DNA of 64,000 nt from Caprimulgus europaeus. Its lineage: Eukaryota; Chordata; Aves; Caprimulgiformes; Caprimulgidae. Of this stretch, positions 38,923 to 50,890 are shown piece by piece. The notes below the pieces were generated by a model. The model was given only the letters and a program-made list of their open reading frames with translations, was not told the DNA's origin and made no database searches. Position 1 is the first letter of the stretch; each line of letters begins with the position of its first letter. The translations under genes were made by a program, and so were the position numbers. The DNA is taken from NCBI GenBank assembly GCA_907165065.1, contig OU015541.1, forward strand, positions 13,445,001-13,509,000, in the 5' to 3' direction.

Positions 38923-40158
38923 TGTCCTGGTTTCAGCTGGGATAGATGTTTTTTTCCTAGCAACTGGTGTAACACCGAGTCTTGGGTTTAGGGTGAGAAG
39001 AATGTTGATAACACACTGATGGTTTAATTATTGCTAAGCGGTGCTTATGATAAGTCAAGGACTTCTCAGCTGCTCACTCCATCCCCTCAGCACTAAGCCA
39101 AAGATTTCTCAGCTTCTCTCCCCAGCCCACCAGTGAGCAGGCTGGGAGTGCACAAGAAGTGGGGAGGACACAAAGCCAAGACAGCTGACCTCAACTGCCC
39201 AAAGGGATATTCCAGACCATATGACATCATGCTCAGCATACACAGCTGGGGGAAGATGAAGGAAAGCGGGAGATGTTCAGAGTGATGGTGTTTGTCTTTG
39301 CACGTGTGATGGAGCCCTGCTGTCCTGGAGGTGGATGAACACCTGCCTGCGACGGGAAGGAGGGAGTGAATTCCTTGTTTTGCTTTGAGCCAGAAGAGTG
39401 CCCAGGTGGCCAAAAAGGCCAAAGTCATCCTGGCCTGTATCAGCAACAGTGTGGCCAGCAGGACCAGGGAAGTCATCCTTCCTCTGTACTCAGCCTAGGT
39501 GGGGCTGCACTTTGAATACTCTGTCCAGGTTTAGGCCGATCACTCCAAGAAGGACCTGGAGGTGCTGGAGCGTGTCCAGAGAAGGGCAACAGAGCTGGGG
39601 AAGGGTCTGGAGCACAAGTGTGCTGAGTTCCCGGCTGAGGGAACTGGGGGTGTTGAGCCTGGAGAAAAGGAGGCTGAGGGGAGACCTTCTGGCTCTGTCC
39701 AACTCCCTGAAAGGAGGGTGGAGAGAGGTGGGGGTGTGTCTTTTCTCCCAGGTAACCAGTGATAGAACAAGAGGCAATGGCCTGAAGTTGCACCAGGGGA
39801 GGTTCAGATTGCGTGTCAGGAAATGCTTCTTCCCTGAAAGGGTTCTCAGGCACTGGAACAGGCTGCCTGGGGAGGTGGTTGAGTCACCATCCCTGGAGGT
39901 ATTTAAAAGATGGGTAGATGAGGTGCTCAGAGATATAGTTTAGTAGTGGACAGGTATGGTTGGACTCAATGATCTCAGAGGTTTTTTCCAGCCAGGAGAT
40001 CCTATGGTTTGCTTGCCTTTTTCTTTACCTATTAAACTGTCTTTGTCTGAACCTATGAGTTTTCTCACTTTTACTCTTTGGATTCTCTTCCCCATCCCGC
40101 TGGTGGGGAGCGAGCGGCTGTGTGGTACTGAGTTGCCAGCTGTGGTTAAACCATGACA
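38923..40158 (+). mobile_element. Solo LTR of the avian ERV family, interrupted by a CR1 (copy B)
   Basis: Begins TGTCCTGGTTTCAGCTGGGA and ends TGTGGTTAAACCATGACA. It is flanked by a perfect 5-bp target-site duplication ACCAG (38918-38922 and 40159-40163), which fixes both ends. A CR1 of about 620 bp is inserted inside, so the LTR itself is about 612 bp. Blocks at 39305-39385 and 40010-40158 match copy A almost word for word, so A and B belong to one subfamily. An ATTAAA (40031-40036) is a possible polyadenylation signal. The region equivalent to the family TATA reads AGCATACACAG, which looks degraded. No internal retroviral sequence remains. Confidence 0.93.
39388..40007 (+). mobile_element. 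CR1 LINE nested inside LTR copy B
   Basis: A 620-bp CR1 tail. It starts with AGCCAGAAGAGTGCCCAGGT and runs through TGGAGGTGCTGGAGCGTGTC, GGGGAAGGGTCTGGAGCACA, GGCACTGGAACAGGCTGCC and GGTTGGACTCAATGATCTC, ending GATCCTATGG. It splits the LTR segment TTTTGCTTTGCTTG. TTTG occurs on both sides (39384-39387, 40008-40011), giving a 4-bp target-site duplication. The 181-codon plus frame 39398-39943 is out of the LINE's coding frame and is not a gene. The insertion postdates the LTR. Confidence 0.93.
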
Positions 40159-41739
40159 ACCAGACAGCACCTGTGATGCAGGCAAGGACTGGGTGCAGGA
40201 TTAGCTCCCATCACACAGCAGGAGTGCTGCAACTCTTGCTTCTAGGGGAGATGCTGCAGTGGAGAGCACTGGGAGTCACCACTGCCTGCCTCTGTGATCC
40301 TACTCTCTCTTTGGTGCTGGAGGTGGTGAGGCTTTACATAAGAAACAGCTATGAGAAGTCAGTGCCAATCCACGTACATCATGTTCTACAAAGTGAAGTA
40401 AGCTCCTGGGAAACTCCAGAATCAGCTGAAGTTGGGTAAGACTTTTCTCTAAACATTTCCCATCAGAAAGATGAAGATGCTAGTTGAGGAAAAGATTTTC
40501 CTAATATATCTTGGTTTGAGAAATTGTTTCAGAAAAAGAAAACCTTTGGAAAAAAATAAAATCTAAACTAGGGTATTTTTTTCTTGATATTTTTGAACAA
40601 AGCATTTTTAAGTTATATAACAACAAGACATCTATTGTATTTTAAAAGAATTAAAAAGGGATAATGAAAGTCTCTGGTTTCATGAGAAGGATTTTTTACT
40701 TTAATTTCATTAAATTAATTTTATAAATCACTTCAGGTTGATGTGAAATGATTTCTTTTGACATTTCCTTATTCAAGTCGTGCAGGAGACTGAAAAATCA
40801 GTTCTTTGCACATCCTTACCCTTGAATATATTGAATTCCTCTGTGAAGATGGAAAGGATGGGAATCCTTGCAAACTGAGTAATTCAGATGAATAGTGTCT
40901 TCAAAGTCAATTACCACTGTGCAGAGATGATACCTACTTCTGTCTCATCTGGACTCTCCAGCTCAATTTTTGCTCTCACCAGAACTTTCTGAAGTTTCTT
41001 TCTTTATATTTTTTCCCCCAGGAAAACTAGCAAGGGATCTCTCTGCTGTGCATATAGATTAATTAGAGCAAGGAGGTTTAAAACAAGTTCCAAATCCCAG
41101 CACCGCAGCACTGCATTATAAAATAAATTGCCAATACCTCTTCACGCCGTGGTCTGTACATCTTCTTTATGAGGCAGGTTACTGACAGCTCCAGTCCCAT
41201 CAGGTTTGGACTTACCAAGAAGCGAGAATAGTTCAGCTTTCCTCAATAAGTAGATGGTTGAAAGACAGTCCAGCCCCAAGCCACAGCAGGGCACCAGTCC
41301 TCCAGGATCTCCTGATGGGTCACAGCAGGTTCCTTCTTGCAGGCTACATCAAATTAAGGGGAAACACCAATAACTATGTCAATATCATGAATATTATGTA
41401 CATTTCTGCTCATGAAAGACAAGTATTTAACTTCCCTGAGTGCCTGTTGCTTTAAAATAGGAGAGCTGACTGCAACACGAGTCTCCGCCTGCCCAAGGTA
41501 CCTCTGAGCAAGCACCGCCATGGATTATCTACCTGCTGTAACTGTCCACCATGGGCAGAGAAACATTACATTGCTTCTTTCCCAATGTTCATGTCCATTA
41601 TATGCCTTCCTGTCTAGTCTGGCAATGGGTCGTTACACTTCCTACTCTCCATTGCTAGGGAGATAATAAAAAAGGCCAATTATTCTTATCGGAGTTGCAG
41701 TAAGAAAGACTCCTTCCTCCAGTGCAATGTAAATGCCAC
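40159..41739. other. Unique non-coding sequence downstream of LTR copy B
   Basis: The first 280 bp keep a 105-codon frame that starts inside the LTR end (40122-40439) and contains exon-like splice signals (see findings). The remainder is AT-rich with no notable content. Confidence 0.5.
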
Positions 41740-42260
41740 TTCTCATTCTTCCTTTTATGATTCTTAGCCAGTTATGCATCCATGTATCTGTGCTTATATC
41801 AAAGCCAGTTTTAATTTATTTAGAGATTAAAATTTTATGAGAGATTGCATCAGATGCTTTTCTAAAATTCAAATAGACTACACCCACCACATTCCCTTCA
41901 GCTAGGAACTGTAATTCTATTTTAATACGATATTGAATTTGTCTGCAAGATTATTATTTTTTCGGTACAAACTCACCCTCAAAGAAATATTTATCTCCTA
42001 ATATTTGTTTCAGATGTAGAAATTCATCGTATGGTAACTGTGTCATTCTTTTTATGATGAGTAGGGCAATATTTGCATCTCTCCCTTCTTCTGGTGCTCC
42101 TCAGATATCTACCCATAGCTTCTCAGAAATAAGTCAAGAGAAGTAAGTGATTCCATCTAGTAGTTCCTTTATCATTATGGGATGCATATAGCTTCTCTGA
42201 GTTGGTTTCTGTGTGGTTTAAATTTTCCAAGGATTTCCTTAATTTGCCTAGTCTCTTCCC
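41740..42260 (-). mobile_element. Ancient CR1/L3-type LINE remnant
   Basis: The plus strand carries, in antisense CR1 order, TTCTTAGCCAGTTATGCATC and GAGAGATTGCATCAGATGCT, then AAATTCAAATAGACTACACC. TAGTAGTTCCTTTATCATTA and TGGGATGCATATAGCTTCTC come next, and last TTTTCCAAGGATTTCCTTAA. These are diverged forms of the thumb/C-terminal region of the old LINE. Boundaries are approximate. Confidence 0.6.
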
Positions 42261-44229
42261 ACCCCACCACCTTTCATTTATATTTAAAACCACATCTAAA
42301 CCAAATCTGGATCCACTACATGGACACACACATCGTATTCTACCATGTATCCCTGTGCAAAGCCCTGCACTTGAACAGAGGTGTTCATCAAAATGCAAGA
42401 GCAGTTTTGTTCAGCAAAAGGGATGTCCCTTGAGCTGTGTCACCTGTGAGATCAACTCTGGGACATCACCATCTCAAAACAGTGCTCTCGGAAAAATGTG
42501 TATCAGGAACCTCACTCCACGATATCCTCTCACTGCCTGGCAAGAGACTGGTTTAGCTGTAACACATAGTCTGATGGTGGGATGTACATACCTCATGTTG
42601 CAACACTTTCCTCAGCAGGAGATGAACCAACTCTTTCCAGAAAGACTGAAAATTCACCAGATGTCCATAGCCCAGCCCGTGGCCACATCATATTCAATCC
42701 TCTGTTGCCTTGATTACAGCAACAACTGCCTCATCTTAGTGTATTCTCAACTCAGGAGGCCAAGTTGCTTCTGTCAATAATAAAAATAAGTAGCAGAGCA
42801 TCCAATGTATTATTGATCAGATAATAAATATTTTAATGTTTTTCAATAATTCAACATTGTCTTAAAAAAAACCAAAACAATCCAAAGCCCCATGAACAAT
42901 GAAGAAAATTCCCCAAGTCCTGAGAGGACTTTGGGAAGAATGTAAAGAAGGATAAAATCTGTGTTAAAAGCAGACATGCCTCTCATTCTAAAGAATGTTT
43001 TCAGGTTCGATAAAATAGTAGAGAGTTTGATGCACTTAATGATTCGCCTGAGCTGGTTGGGAGGGTAAAATATCTTTCCTATCTCAATAATTTATCAGAA
43101 ATAATGTTGCAGTGGGAAGTATACAAAGGGTTGCACCCTGATGGAGCAAAGCAGCGAGTATTTGCTTCAACACCATGTTTGCAAGTGACTGTTTATTTTT
43201 ATGTGCTACCTCTTTCTTTCCTTAAAGAAACCGTGAGCTCCTTCTCTCACACTATAATTTGTGCCAGATTTCCTTATTTTTAACTCTAGGTGAAAAAACC
43301 CCACTCTTCTACTCTCAATTGCAATGGACTGTAAAAGCGTACACCTGGTGATAGTTTGCTGAACATTAAATACTCGTATTGCTTTTCTCAGTGCATTTAC
43401 TGGCAGAGCTATCATGCCAAGCAGTGTAGCTTTTCAAGACTATAAAGATGACAGGAAATAGGTTTCTAGTTTGAAAAGCGACTTTGTAAAAAATGACACC
43501 AAGGAATTCAGTGGTTGCTGTCTTTTCTCATATTTGCCCCATTTACAGCTCCAGAGGGATGGTTTCCCCAGCGCTCAGTCCTGCACAGTCATCCCTACCT
43601 GGTAATGAAGCTCCTTGGCTCTGAACCAGGCATCAATCCAAACTTCAGCAGAGACTTTATTTAAACAAAGCCTGCACTAGGGCAGGATTGTGTTTACTCC
43701 CTGAAATTTCCATCAACAGTTGTGAAATGATACAAATATTCTTTTCCTCATGTTTTCCTGCAAGAATTGTTTGCCTCAGCAGTACACACACTGCAACGAA
43801 ATAATAGGAAGAGGCAGATCAAGATATTCAGCCAGAGGTTTCTTTCCCAAGGGTGGCTCTCTGCTCTGTTCATGATGCAATAAATTTTGCTGCCACAAAC
43901 CCAATTTGTGCCCATTTCCAGAGAGAGCAGGGCTGTGTGTGTGGATTTAGAGCCCATCAAATTCCACATTGGTGAATTCTCCAGCCACACCCTGGCTCCA
44001 ACATCCGCAGCACCCTGAGGAAGATTGAAATCACCACTGAGGGATAAAGGGCTGAAACTGCTCAGCTTTACCTGAACCTGAATCACCTAAAAACATCTTG
44101 GACCTGTGCTAAGGGGGTACTGGTGGCTGTTGGTGATAGTTTTATGTGTAGAGATCATGTGGTGCTAATGTCACATAAAAAGAGAGGCTCCATCACAGAG
44201 CTGATGGAATTACATCACAGAAAGAGAGT
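42261..44229. other. Unique non-coding sequence; longest frame of the window
   Basis: The frame at 42202-42780 (192 codons) is the longest in the window. Its start lies in the old CR1, on the opposite strand to the LINE. Its translation is rich in S, P, H, L and C with no domain. I do not call it a gene. The rest is unremarkable. Confidence 0.5.
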
Positions 44230-44276
44230 AAATAGTAAGAAAAAATAATAGTAAGAAAGAAATAGTAAGAAAAAGA
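44230..44276. repeat. Imperfect tandem of AATAGTAAGAAA-type units
   Basis: Three units of AATAGTAAGAAA with length variation, just upstream of a CR1 end. Confidence 0.85.
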
Positions 44277-44290
44277 GAGGAGATTTACAG

Positions 44291-44404
44291 AGAATCACAG
44301 GGTGAATCACAGAGTCACAGAATCACAGAGTGCCAGGGATTGGAAGGGACCTCGAAAGATCATCTAGTCCAATCCCCCTGCTGGAGCAGGAACACCTAGA
44401 TGAT
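44291..44404 (-). mobile_element. CR1 3' end with expanded terminal octamers
   Basis: The plus strand begins with four or five variants of the GAATCACA(G) octamer (44292-44331), the reverse complement of the CR1 3'-terminal repeat. Then come GGGATTGGAAGGGACCTCGA, AAGATCATCTAGTCCAATCC and GGAGCAGGAACACCTAGATG. Only about 110 bp of element remain. The terminal repeat is longer than in the other copies here. Confidence 0.93.
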
Positions 44405-44450
44405 GGTGAGGATAGAGATGAAGGTGAGGAGATGAGGGTGAGGATAGAGA
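44405..44450. repeat. Tandem duplication, 32-bp period
   Basis: GGTGAGGATAGAGA occurs at 44405-44418 and 44437-44450, joined by a related GATGAAGGTGAGGAGATGAG. The repeat starts exactly where CR1 similarity stops, so it probably grew from the CR1 junction. Confidence 0.85.
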
Positions 44451-46199
44451 ATTACTCCTATAGGAGTCATCTATCCTCTTCCTGTTCTCTAACCATCACC
44501 CCTCTTTCCATATTCATAATAAACACTTCTGTAGCTCCAAGAAGACACCTTGACCCTGGAGGATGCTACAAAAGGTGGGTCTGGCTCAGTTCAACACGGC
44601 ACATCTGAGCTCCAACAAAGGTGCAAGCAGAGAAGCTGTGACAGTGCTGACACCTCCCATGTCCCCTCATACTCCGCTTGTGTGAGCCCACATTAGATGT
44701 TCACACTGCTGAGGCTTGGCTGCCCTTATTATGCCTTAGCTAGAGCAAAGCCTTTGCTCTGCCCAGCCATTCTTAGAAAAGAAGATGCCATTTGATTTTA
44801 TGTTAGATGCAGACATGCCATTTATTAATAATTATGGGAGCTACAGCAGCATGGACTAGACCTAATTTCCATGAATGGCAAGTTCATTGAAAAAAATGGC
44901 CTAGTTGGGGGATGACTCACCATTTCTGTATCAGAGCAGGGAGGTTCAGATGAAATGCGTTACTGACGCTGATTCTCTCCTCGCTGAGCTCCCGTTCCTA
45001 ATGGAGATCAAAGATCCCATTAGACAGATCTGATGAAGAGACAGTCCCTCATTATAGACTTCGAACAAGCTGAACGAAAACCATAAAAACACCCAGGGGC
45101 TGCTCTTTCTCTCAGCACAGAACCTGGCTCTTCCTCCGGCGGGCATGAAACATCCCAAGATTTTAGAAGCTCATTTCCAGAACTTGCCAGAGTTCTAATG
45201 AATCTGTCCTGCTCTCTGACATTGGGGAAGGAATGCAGGAATAGCTCATTAGTTTAAATTAAAAATAAACAAGTGGGAAGAAAACACTCTGAAAAGAAGT
45301 CATCAAGGCACTAAGGCTGTGAATGCCATTTAAATAACCAACTTCTATAGGACCCAAGTGAGAATTCAAGTATTGGAAGAACTTGGGCTTTGGGGTTTTT
45401 GAGTGGGTTTTTTTGGCTTGAACACAAGGACTTGAGCCATTCTCTTCCTGCTAACCCCCAGGAGAGAGGCACACTCAGAAAGGACCAGGAGACCATCAGA
45501 CAGGGTGGGTGTTCATTAAAGGCTCCTATTCAAGGCAATCGTGTTGTCACTGACTGCCAGAGGAGCTGCTACATCACCACTAAAGCCTGCACTTGCTGGC
45601 CAAGCAGCTAAGTCATCTTTCCAGCAGCATTAGTGTAGCCTACAGCAGCTGGGAAGGCTCTCCATTAGTCAAAGACATAATCTTTGGTACTTTTCCTGTC
45701 CTTTCCTGGCCACTGTATAAATATGTACATATTCTGCCATGCCTTGAAGTCCATAATACCAGATTCCTCTAATATTAGATTGACATACACCATGTCCCAG
45801 ACCAGATAAAAATCAAGATTTACTTTTCCATGGCAAATATATTGCAAAATTTGGTGTCATTCTGCATTGCAACACTTCACCTTCTCCCCATTTAATCAAT
45901 ATTCCTAGAAAAAAATAAACAAAACATATTTTTAAAGTCCACTTCAACTTACTGGTCAAAATCTCTGGTCTTCACCAGCAGAAGTTTAGCCTGATGTGCT
46001 TTTGAGTTTTAACCCATGGGGTGTTTTAGCTGTCTACTAGCTTCATCTCCTCTTGATGACTGGAGATATCTTTCCCGAGAGAGGAAAGTTCTTGCCATTT
46101 CCTGGCTCCTGCTGTTCCAATCCTACCTGGAGAGAATGAAACAGAGAAATTCAGTGCATGAATTCTCCAATTCGTTCCCCTAGTGCAGTCCTGGGGCTG
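44451..46199. other. Unique non-coding sequence, no gene seen
   Basis: No transposon or convincing frame. ATGCCATTT recurs at short distance near 44786-44821. Confidence 0.5.
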
Positions 46200-46500
46200 C
46201 AACCTCAATCAGCCACACACTAAACACTTTAGTTAATTGGCAACAAATTGGGAGATATGAGCTGATTGCAATAAATATTTTATTAATTTTAAAAAACAAA
46301 AGGTTGCATCCCTTCTAGCCCACTTTGATTGTGCACAGTCACACATATTAATATGTAATTGCCACATCAATTGGCAATCGCGGGCTCAGAAGGAGCTCAT
46401 TATGAAAAATACTTATGCATGTATCCTCAGTAGGTGTCAATCAGCTTCGTGCCATTGAGATCAATGGAGCTAGGCTTATTTATAGAGTGAAAGCTCAACA
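46200..46500. promoter_or_regulatory. Possible cis-regulatory block (paired TNAATTGGCAA motifs)
   Basis: Repeat-free AT-rich segment with two copies of an 11-mer, TTAATTGGCAA (46233-46243) and TCAATTGGCAA (46367-46377). Each joins a homeodomain-type core to an NFI-type half site. A 14-bp perfect palindrome, ACATATTAATATGT (46343-46356), lies between them. This resembles conserved enhancers, but conservation was not tested. A palindrome of this length is expected a few times by chance in 64 kb. Confidence 0.3.
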
Positions 46501-49500
46501 ATTCACTTGGAAAATAAACCTTACAGTATGTTCTCTTCCTGGCAGAGGAAGAACAGGTTTTTCCCTGCATTTTTTATTTACAAAAACCCGCAATTTTATC
46601 TATAGTTATATCTCGCCTATGCTTAGAAACAAGTCCTATTTTTTTTGCAGTAAACCCCTCGAGTAAAACACAAATATTCAAACCCAATAACATTATAGTT
46701 CTCCACAACCCAAGTTTACATTCTTGTTTTTAGGGGATATATTGCAGACATAAGCCATGAGTTGCTGTAGCAGTGCTGGTGAGGCCAGGTTCATTTCCAT
46801 CCCCAACAGTGCTGCACGTCACACCAACACAGCACAGGGAATATTTCTGGCCAGGGGGATGGGAATCCATGTTATGCTCTTTCCATCCCCAGTTTCGAGG
46901 TCTCAATGATAAAATGAAATGTGATGTATGACAGAAACACGGGTGGCAAAGCAATGACAAGTGATTGAATTATTCATGGAGAATAAATTAACGATGAGCA
47001 CCACAGCCCCTTCCCAGCTCAGGAAGCCTCTCCGAGGTACCTCCAAGTTGATGGAACCTTGTGTAAATGAAGAGAAGTTCAAGTTGACTCAACTGACTTC
47101 TGCTGAGGGGAAACTGGTATCAGGGTCAGGCCCATAATTTGCAAACAGTCACTAGAGTTGTTGCTGGGGTGGTATTTTTTTTTTTGGCAAACATGGTTTT
47201 CATTTTCCTCAAAAAGTTGTGCAGGAAACTGCTGATTTCCACAACATTTTTGAAGGGGAAAGGTCAAAATAAAGTGCTTCTCTCCCATTTTGATAAGGAA
47301 AAAACATCACATCATCTCCTTAGCTAACTCAATTCAATTCTTTACTTTTCTGTCTGATTCTAAGGTTCTTGCATTTTAGAAACAAAGAATCACAATAATA
47401 ACACTTTTTTTTCTATTTTTTGTAAGATTTTTAGTCTATGGAAACGGTAAACAATTTTTCTTTTCTTTAGTTTGTAATTAGAGGACTTTCTGTAGAACAG
47501 AAATTCCTTTTTCTGACAAATTTGTTGTGTAGATGGGATGAATAATTTTTCAGGCTGTATTTTCTTCATAAGTTGTTTACTTTGACTACTTACGAGTCAT
47601 TCTGTGAGATATTTGAGTTGTCACTGAAGTCATTTTGGCTTTCCTTCTGCTCCTGGAACAGAGGACAAATTGTTTAAACAGAAAAATAACAAATGATGAA
47701 GAGCAACTAAGGGAAATGTAAATAATTCATAAATACTTGTTTCTGCTCGTCCTGGCATCCGTGCATGGCACAGCCGTTCTCAAACAGCTACGCAAACAGA
47801 AAGCTGTTTGTGCAACGATGCTCACATCTCCTTTCCCCGTCACTAGCTGCAAACAGCAGCCTGAAAGCTGAGCAAATAGTTGCAACCAGTTGTACTGAAA
47901 GGGGCAAGATAAGGCACAGCAACCAATATTTTCCCGTCACAAAGAACTGTGATTAGCCCAATCTCATTAGTATTCCCTATGATCTAGAGTTCAGCCCCGT
48001 GTGAGGGCTCAGGACTTGAAACTTAGTGATCTGCCTGTTAAAATCACACATCTTAAAGTAATGTCATGATGGTAAATTCATCAGCTTTCTTAAAAGTTTG
48101 ACTTGTTGGGGTTTTTTTTCTTTTTTTTTCAGATCTGCAGATGGGATGTGTGGTTTATTGGCCCAATCTGGCATCCCAGGATACCTGAGCCAAAGGTGCG
48201 GTGAGGATGACATTATTTCTAAGGAGCTTGACTGAAGGCAAATGAATAGCTTGAGAGGATAAAAGAAAACAATGAAAAATCTTCAGTTAAGCCACTGAGG
48301 TGGAAAAAATATCCATTGAAGCATGGTATTTAAGGAGAGAGTGCATAAAACAGCTCCTCGGGGCAGGATGCTTTGCAGGAGGAATGGAGCAGGTTGGGAT
48401 CATGGACAGTTGTAGCTCCCCAATCTGTGGGGCAGGACAGGAGCAAGCTGGGCTCATGGCGAGGGTCCCTGCAGGACTGGGAGAAGTGGCTAGTTTGTGC
48501 CAAGGGTGAGTCAACCCAACCATCAGAGTCTCCAACACAATGTCTCTGGGAGATTAATGCCAGCAACAATGGTTAACGTTTCCCAGGGATGCATGTGATG
48601 CATCTCAATTTCCAGAAGCATTGAATTTGTCCAAGAAATAGAGTCAGGCATTTCTCTTGGCAAGTCCTCCACCTTTCCCACGGTGCTTTGGTGCCTCTGA
48701 AGCAGATATAAGTCATTGCACAACCAACCAGAACAACACTGGCTTCTCCAGGCTCCCAGGACCTCACACCCAGCTGCTCAGATCCAGCCTGCAGGCACAA
48801 AGCCAGATGTTCTAATGGTGGTGGCACCAAAAAAGTGCTCCACACCAGCCCCTGACAGCAGATGACTCCAAAATGCACGTGCAGAGCACTCAACCTTTGT
48901 CTAAAGATGGACTTCAGTGTGTAATCAATGAAGAATAAAGTATTTTGGACTTTTCAGTTTGACCTGGGGGCTGAGCGTTTCTCCCACCATATTGCAACCT
49001 CCATGTTGTCAACTGGAAAAAAATGACAATAGTAACTAGATGTGAGTGGATAAATTTGGGTAACCCTGGAGCCAGGTCCACAAGCGACCTTACATTAATC
49101 ATTTACTTCCAAGAAGGTACAAGTTTACTATTTGCTCCATTCTGAGTCTTTTCTCACTTAATTTTTCTTTCCCTCACGAGCACAGTCAGTCACTATACTT
49201 TTCTTCTCCTAAGCAAAGGGCCATTGCTTATAGAAGGTGAAAGAAGAGGAAGAGAAATGGGTGGCAGGACTTTCTCATACCATGAGTCTAGCACTCTGCA
49301 GTGTTTTATGGTAGGAAAGAAAAACCTACAACAAAACAAACAAATCATGAGCAAACATCCTACTCAACCACTACTCCGGCAGAGGAAATTTCCAGGGTCA
49401 GAGCTGGGTGGATAACGTCACCTTGTGGAGAGAAGCCAAGTCTCCCCCCACCTCTTAAATCCCTCTTTGTGTTTTATCCAGCTAATTAAGTTACTTAATT

Positions 49501-50890
49501 CCATTTTGTGGATACATTGTGGGAGCAAAGCTCTGTTCCAACAATGTGAACGAGCCTGGGTTAGAAGTTAAAGCATCCACTAATGTGTTTAAATGAGTTC
49601 CTACTCAGAGCTTTACAATCAGCTGGAAGATGCCTGGATTGTACTTAGGGTGACAGGACAGGGTCAGCCTCAGGTTAGGGTTCCTCTTCCCCCACCTCAA
49701 GTCTCGCTCTGAGCTCCTCAGATTAGTCACAACCTGCCGAGACCACCTGAAGGAGCTGACGAGTTCCCACGCACCTCTTGGGCTTTGCCTTTCACAATAG
49801 TTTTGAACATCAATGATTTTGGTTTTTCCTAAAGTGGTTCTTCTTGGGACACTTCTCCATCCCTGGGGGGAGAAGGGACTTTATTACAGCTGACCTCTCC
49901 CCTCCTGCCAAGAAATTTTCCCAGTGCCCAGCAGCTCCTTCACCCCTCCAGGATCAATTCTGTGCAGATAATTGATGGCTCCTTCATCAAGTCTTTCTTC
50001 TCTCAGTAAATACACATCCTGGTAGCCAGCATTAGCATGGTCAAGTGAACTCTTTGCAATCAATGGATGAGGGTGAGGAAGTTTCTCTGAGAAAAAAAAC
50101 GTGTTAGCAAACTTGGAGGCTTGCTGCTGGGGCAGAGCGGGAGGACTGAAAGGAACAGCGTTCGCCTTCTCTCGGGCTGTTTTATTCCTATACTTTTTGT
50201 GTACTTTGCATAATAATGCAATAGAGTTGACAAAAGATTTATTCCTGGCGCCTATAAAATGACACAATACAATGAGTTTTAAATGGAGAGGAGGAAAAAA
50301 AAAATCCAGAGAAAAGGTAATTATGCAGGCTGCTCTTAAAGTCTGTAAATGTTATGGACAGAAATTCAATTAGTGCAGAAGAAGCTGCAGAAGCATCCAT
50401 TTAATTTTTTTTTTTTTTCAAGCCTTTTAATGTCCAGGCAACGGGGCAGATTTAAAAGCTGCCAGTTGTGCCTGTGCACGAGCACGCAGGCACCCACGTC
50501 TGCACGCGTAGAGTCGTTGCTGTTCTCCTTTATAGCCAGGCACAGCTGTTCTGTTTATGATGGAGCACCACCTGCTTAAGTAGAAATGCTTTTATAGATT
50601 ATGTGTAATCTTAAACTGGCGGTGCTCAACCACGGGCTGTAGTCTGTGCATATAGGTTCTATAAATCAGTAACTCTCACGGAGCACGTTTTGGTTTGCAG
50701 TACATGTTTGGACTGAAAAGGAGTTGTTTACACGAGCACTGGGCACCAAGGCTTTCATAGCACGCCTTGCTTTTCAAGGGCTTATTGAATCCTCACCTTG
50801 AATTGTAACAGTCCTCAGAGAGGACTCCACACATGTGTTCATCCTTCTGGAAAATATTTTTGAGGCTTTACCATATCTACCTGCTGATGT
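46501..50890. other. Unique non-coding sequence with splice-like and POU-like sites
   Basis: No gene is established. A textbook-like 3' splice signal lies at 48101-48132, with a possible donor at 48506. A paired TTGCAT/ATGCAA motif sits at 50206-50221 beside a TATA-like CTATAAAATG. Several overlapping frames of 60-106 codons at 48287-48893 lie on both strands in GC-richer sequence and are probably chance. Poly-T runs occur at 47177, 48111-48130 and 50405-50419. Confidence 0.5.

Noticed and set aside
39398-39943. 181-codon plus-strand frame
   Set aside because: It lies wholly inside the 3' part of the nested CR1 and does not encode the LINE's reverse transcriptase; similar frames appear in every CR1 tail.
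42202-42780. Longest frame of the window, 192 codons on the plus strand
   Set aside because: It starts inside an old CR1 remnant on the opposite strand and its composition is that of random sequence (many S, P, H, C, L). No domain is recognisable and no promoter is apparent. A frame this long is only mildly surprising in 64 kb.
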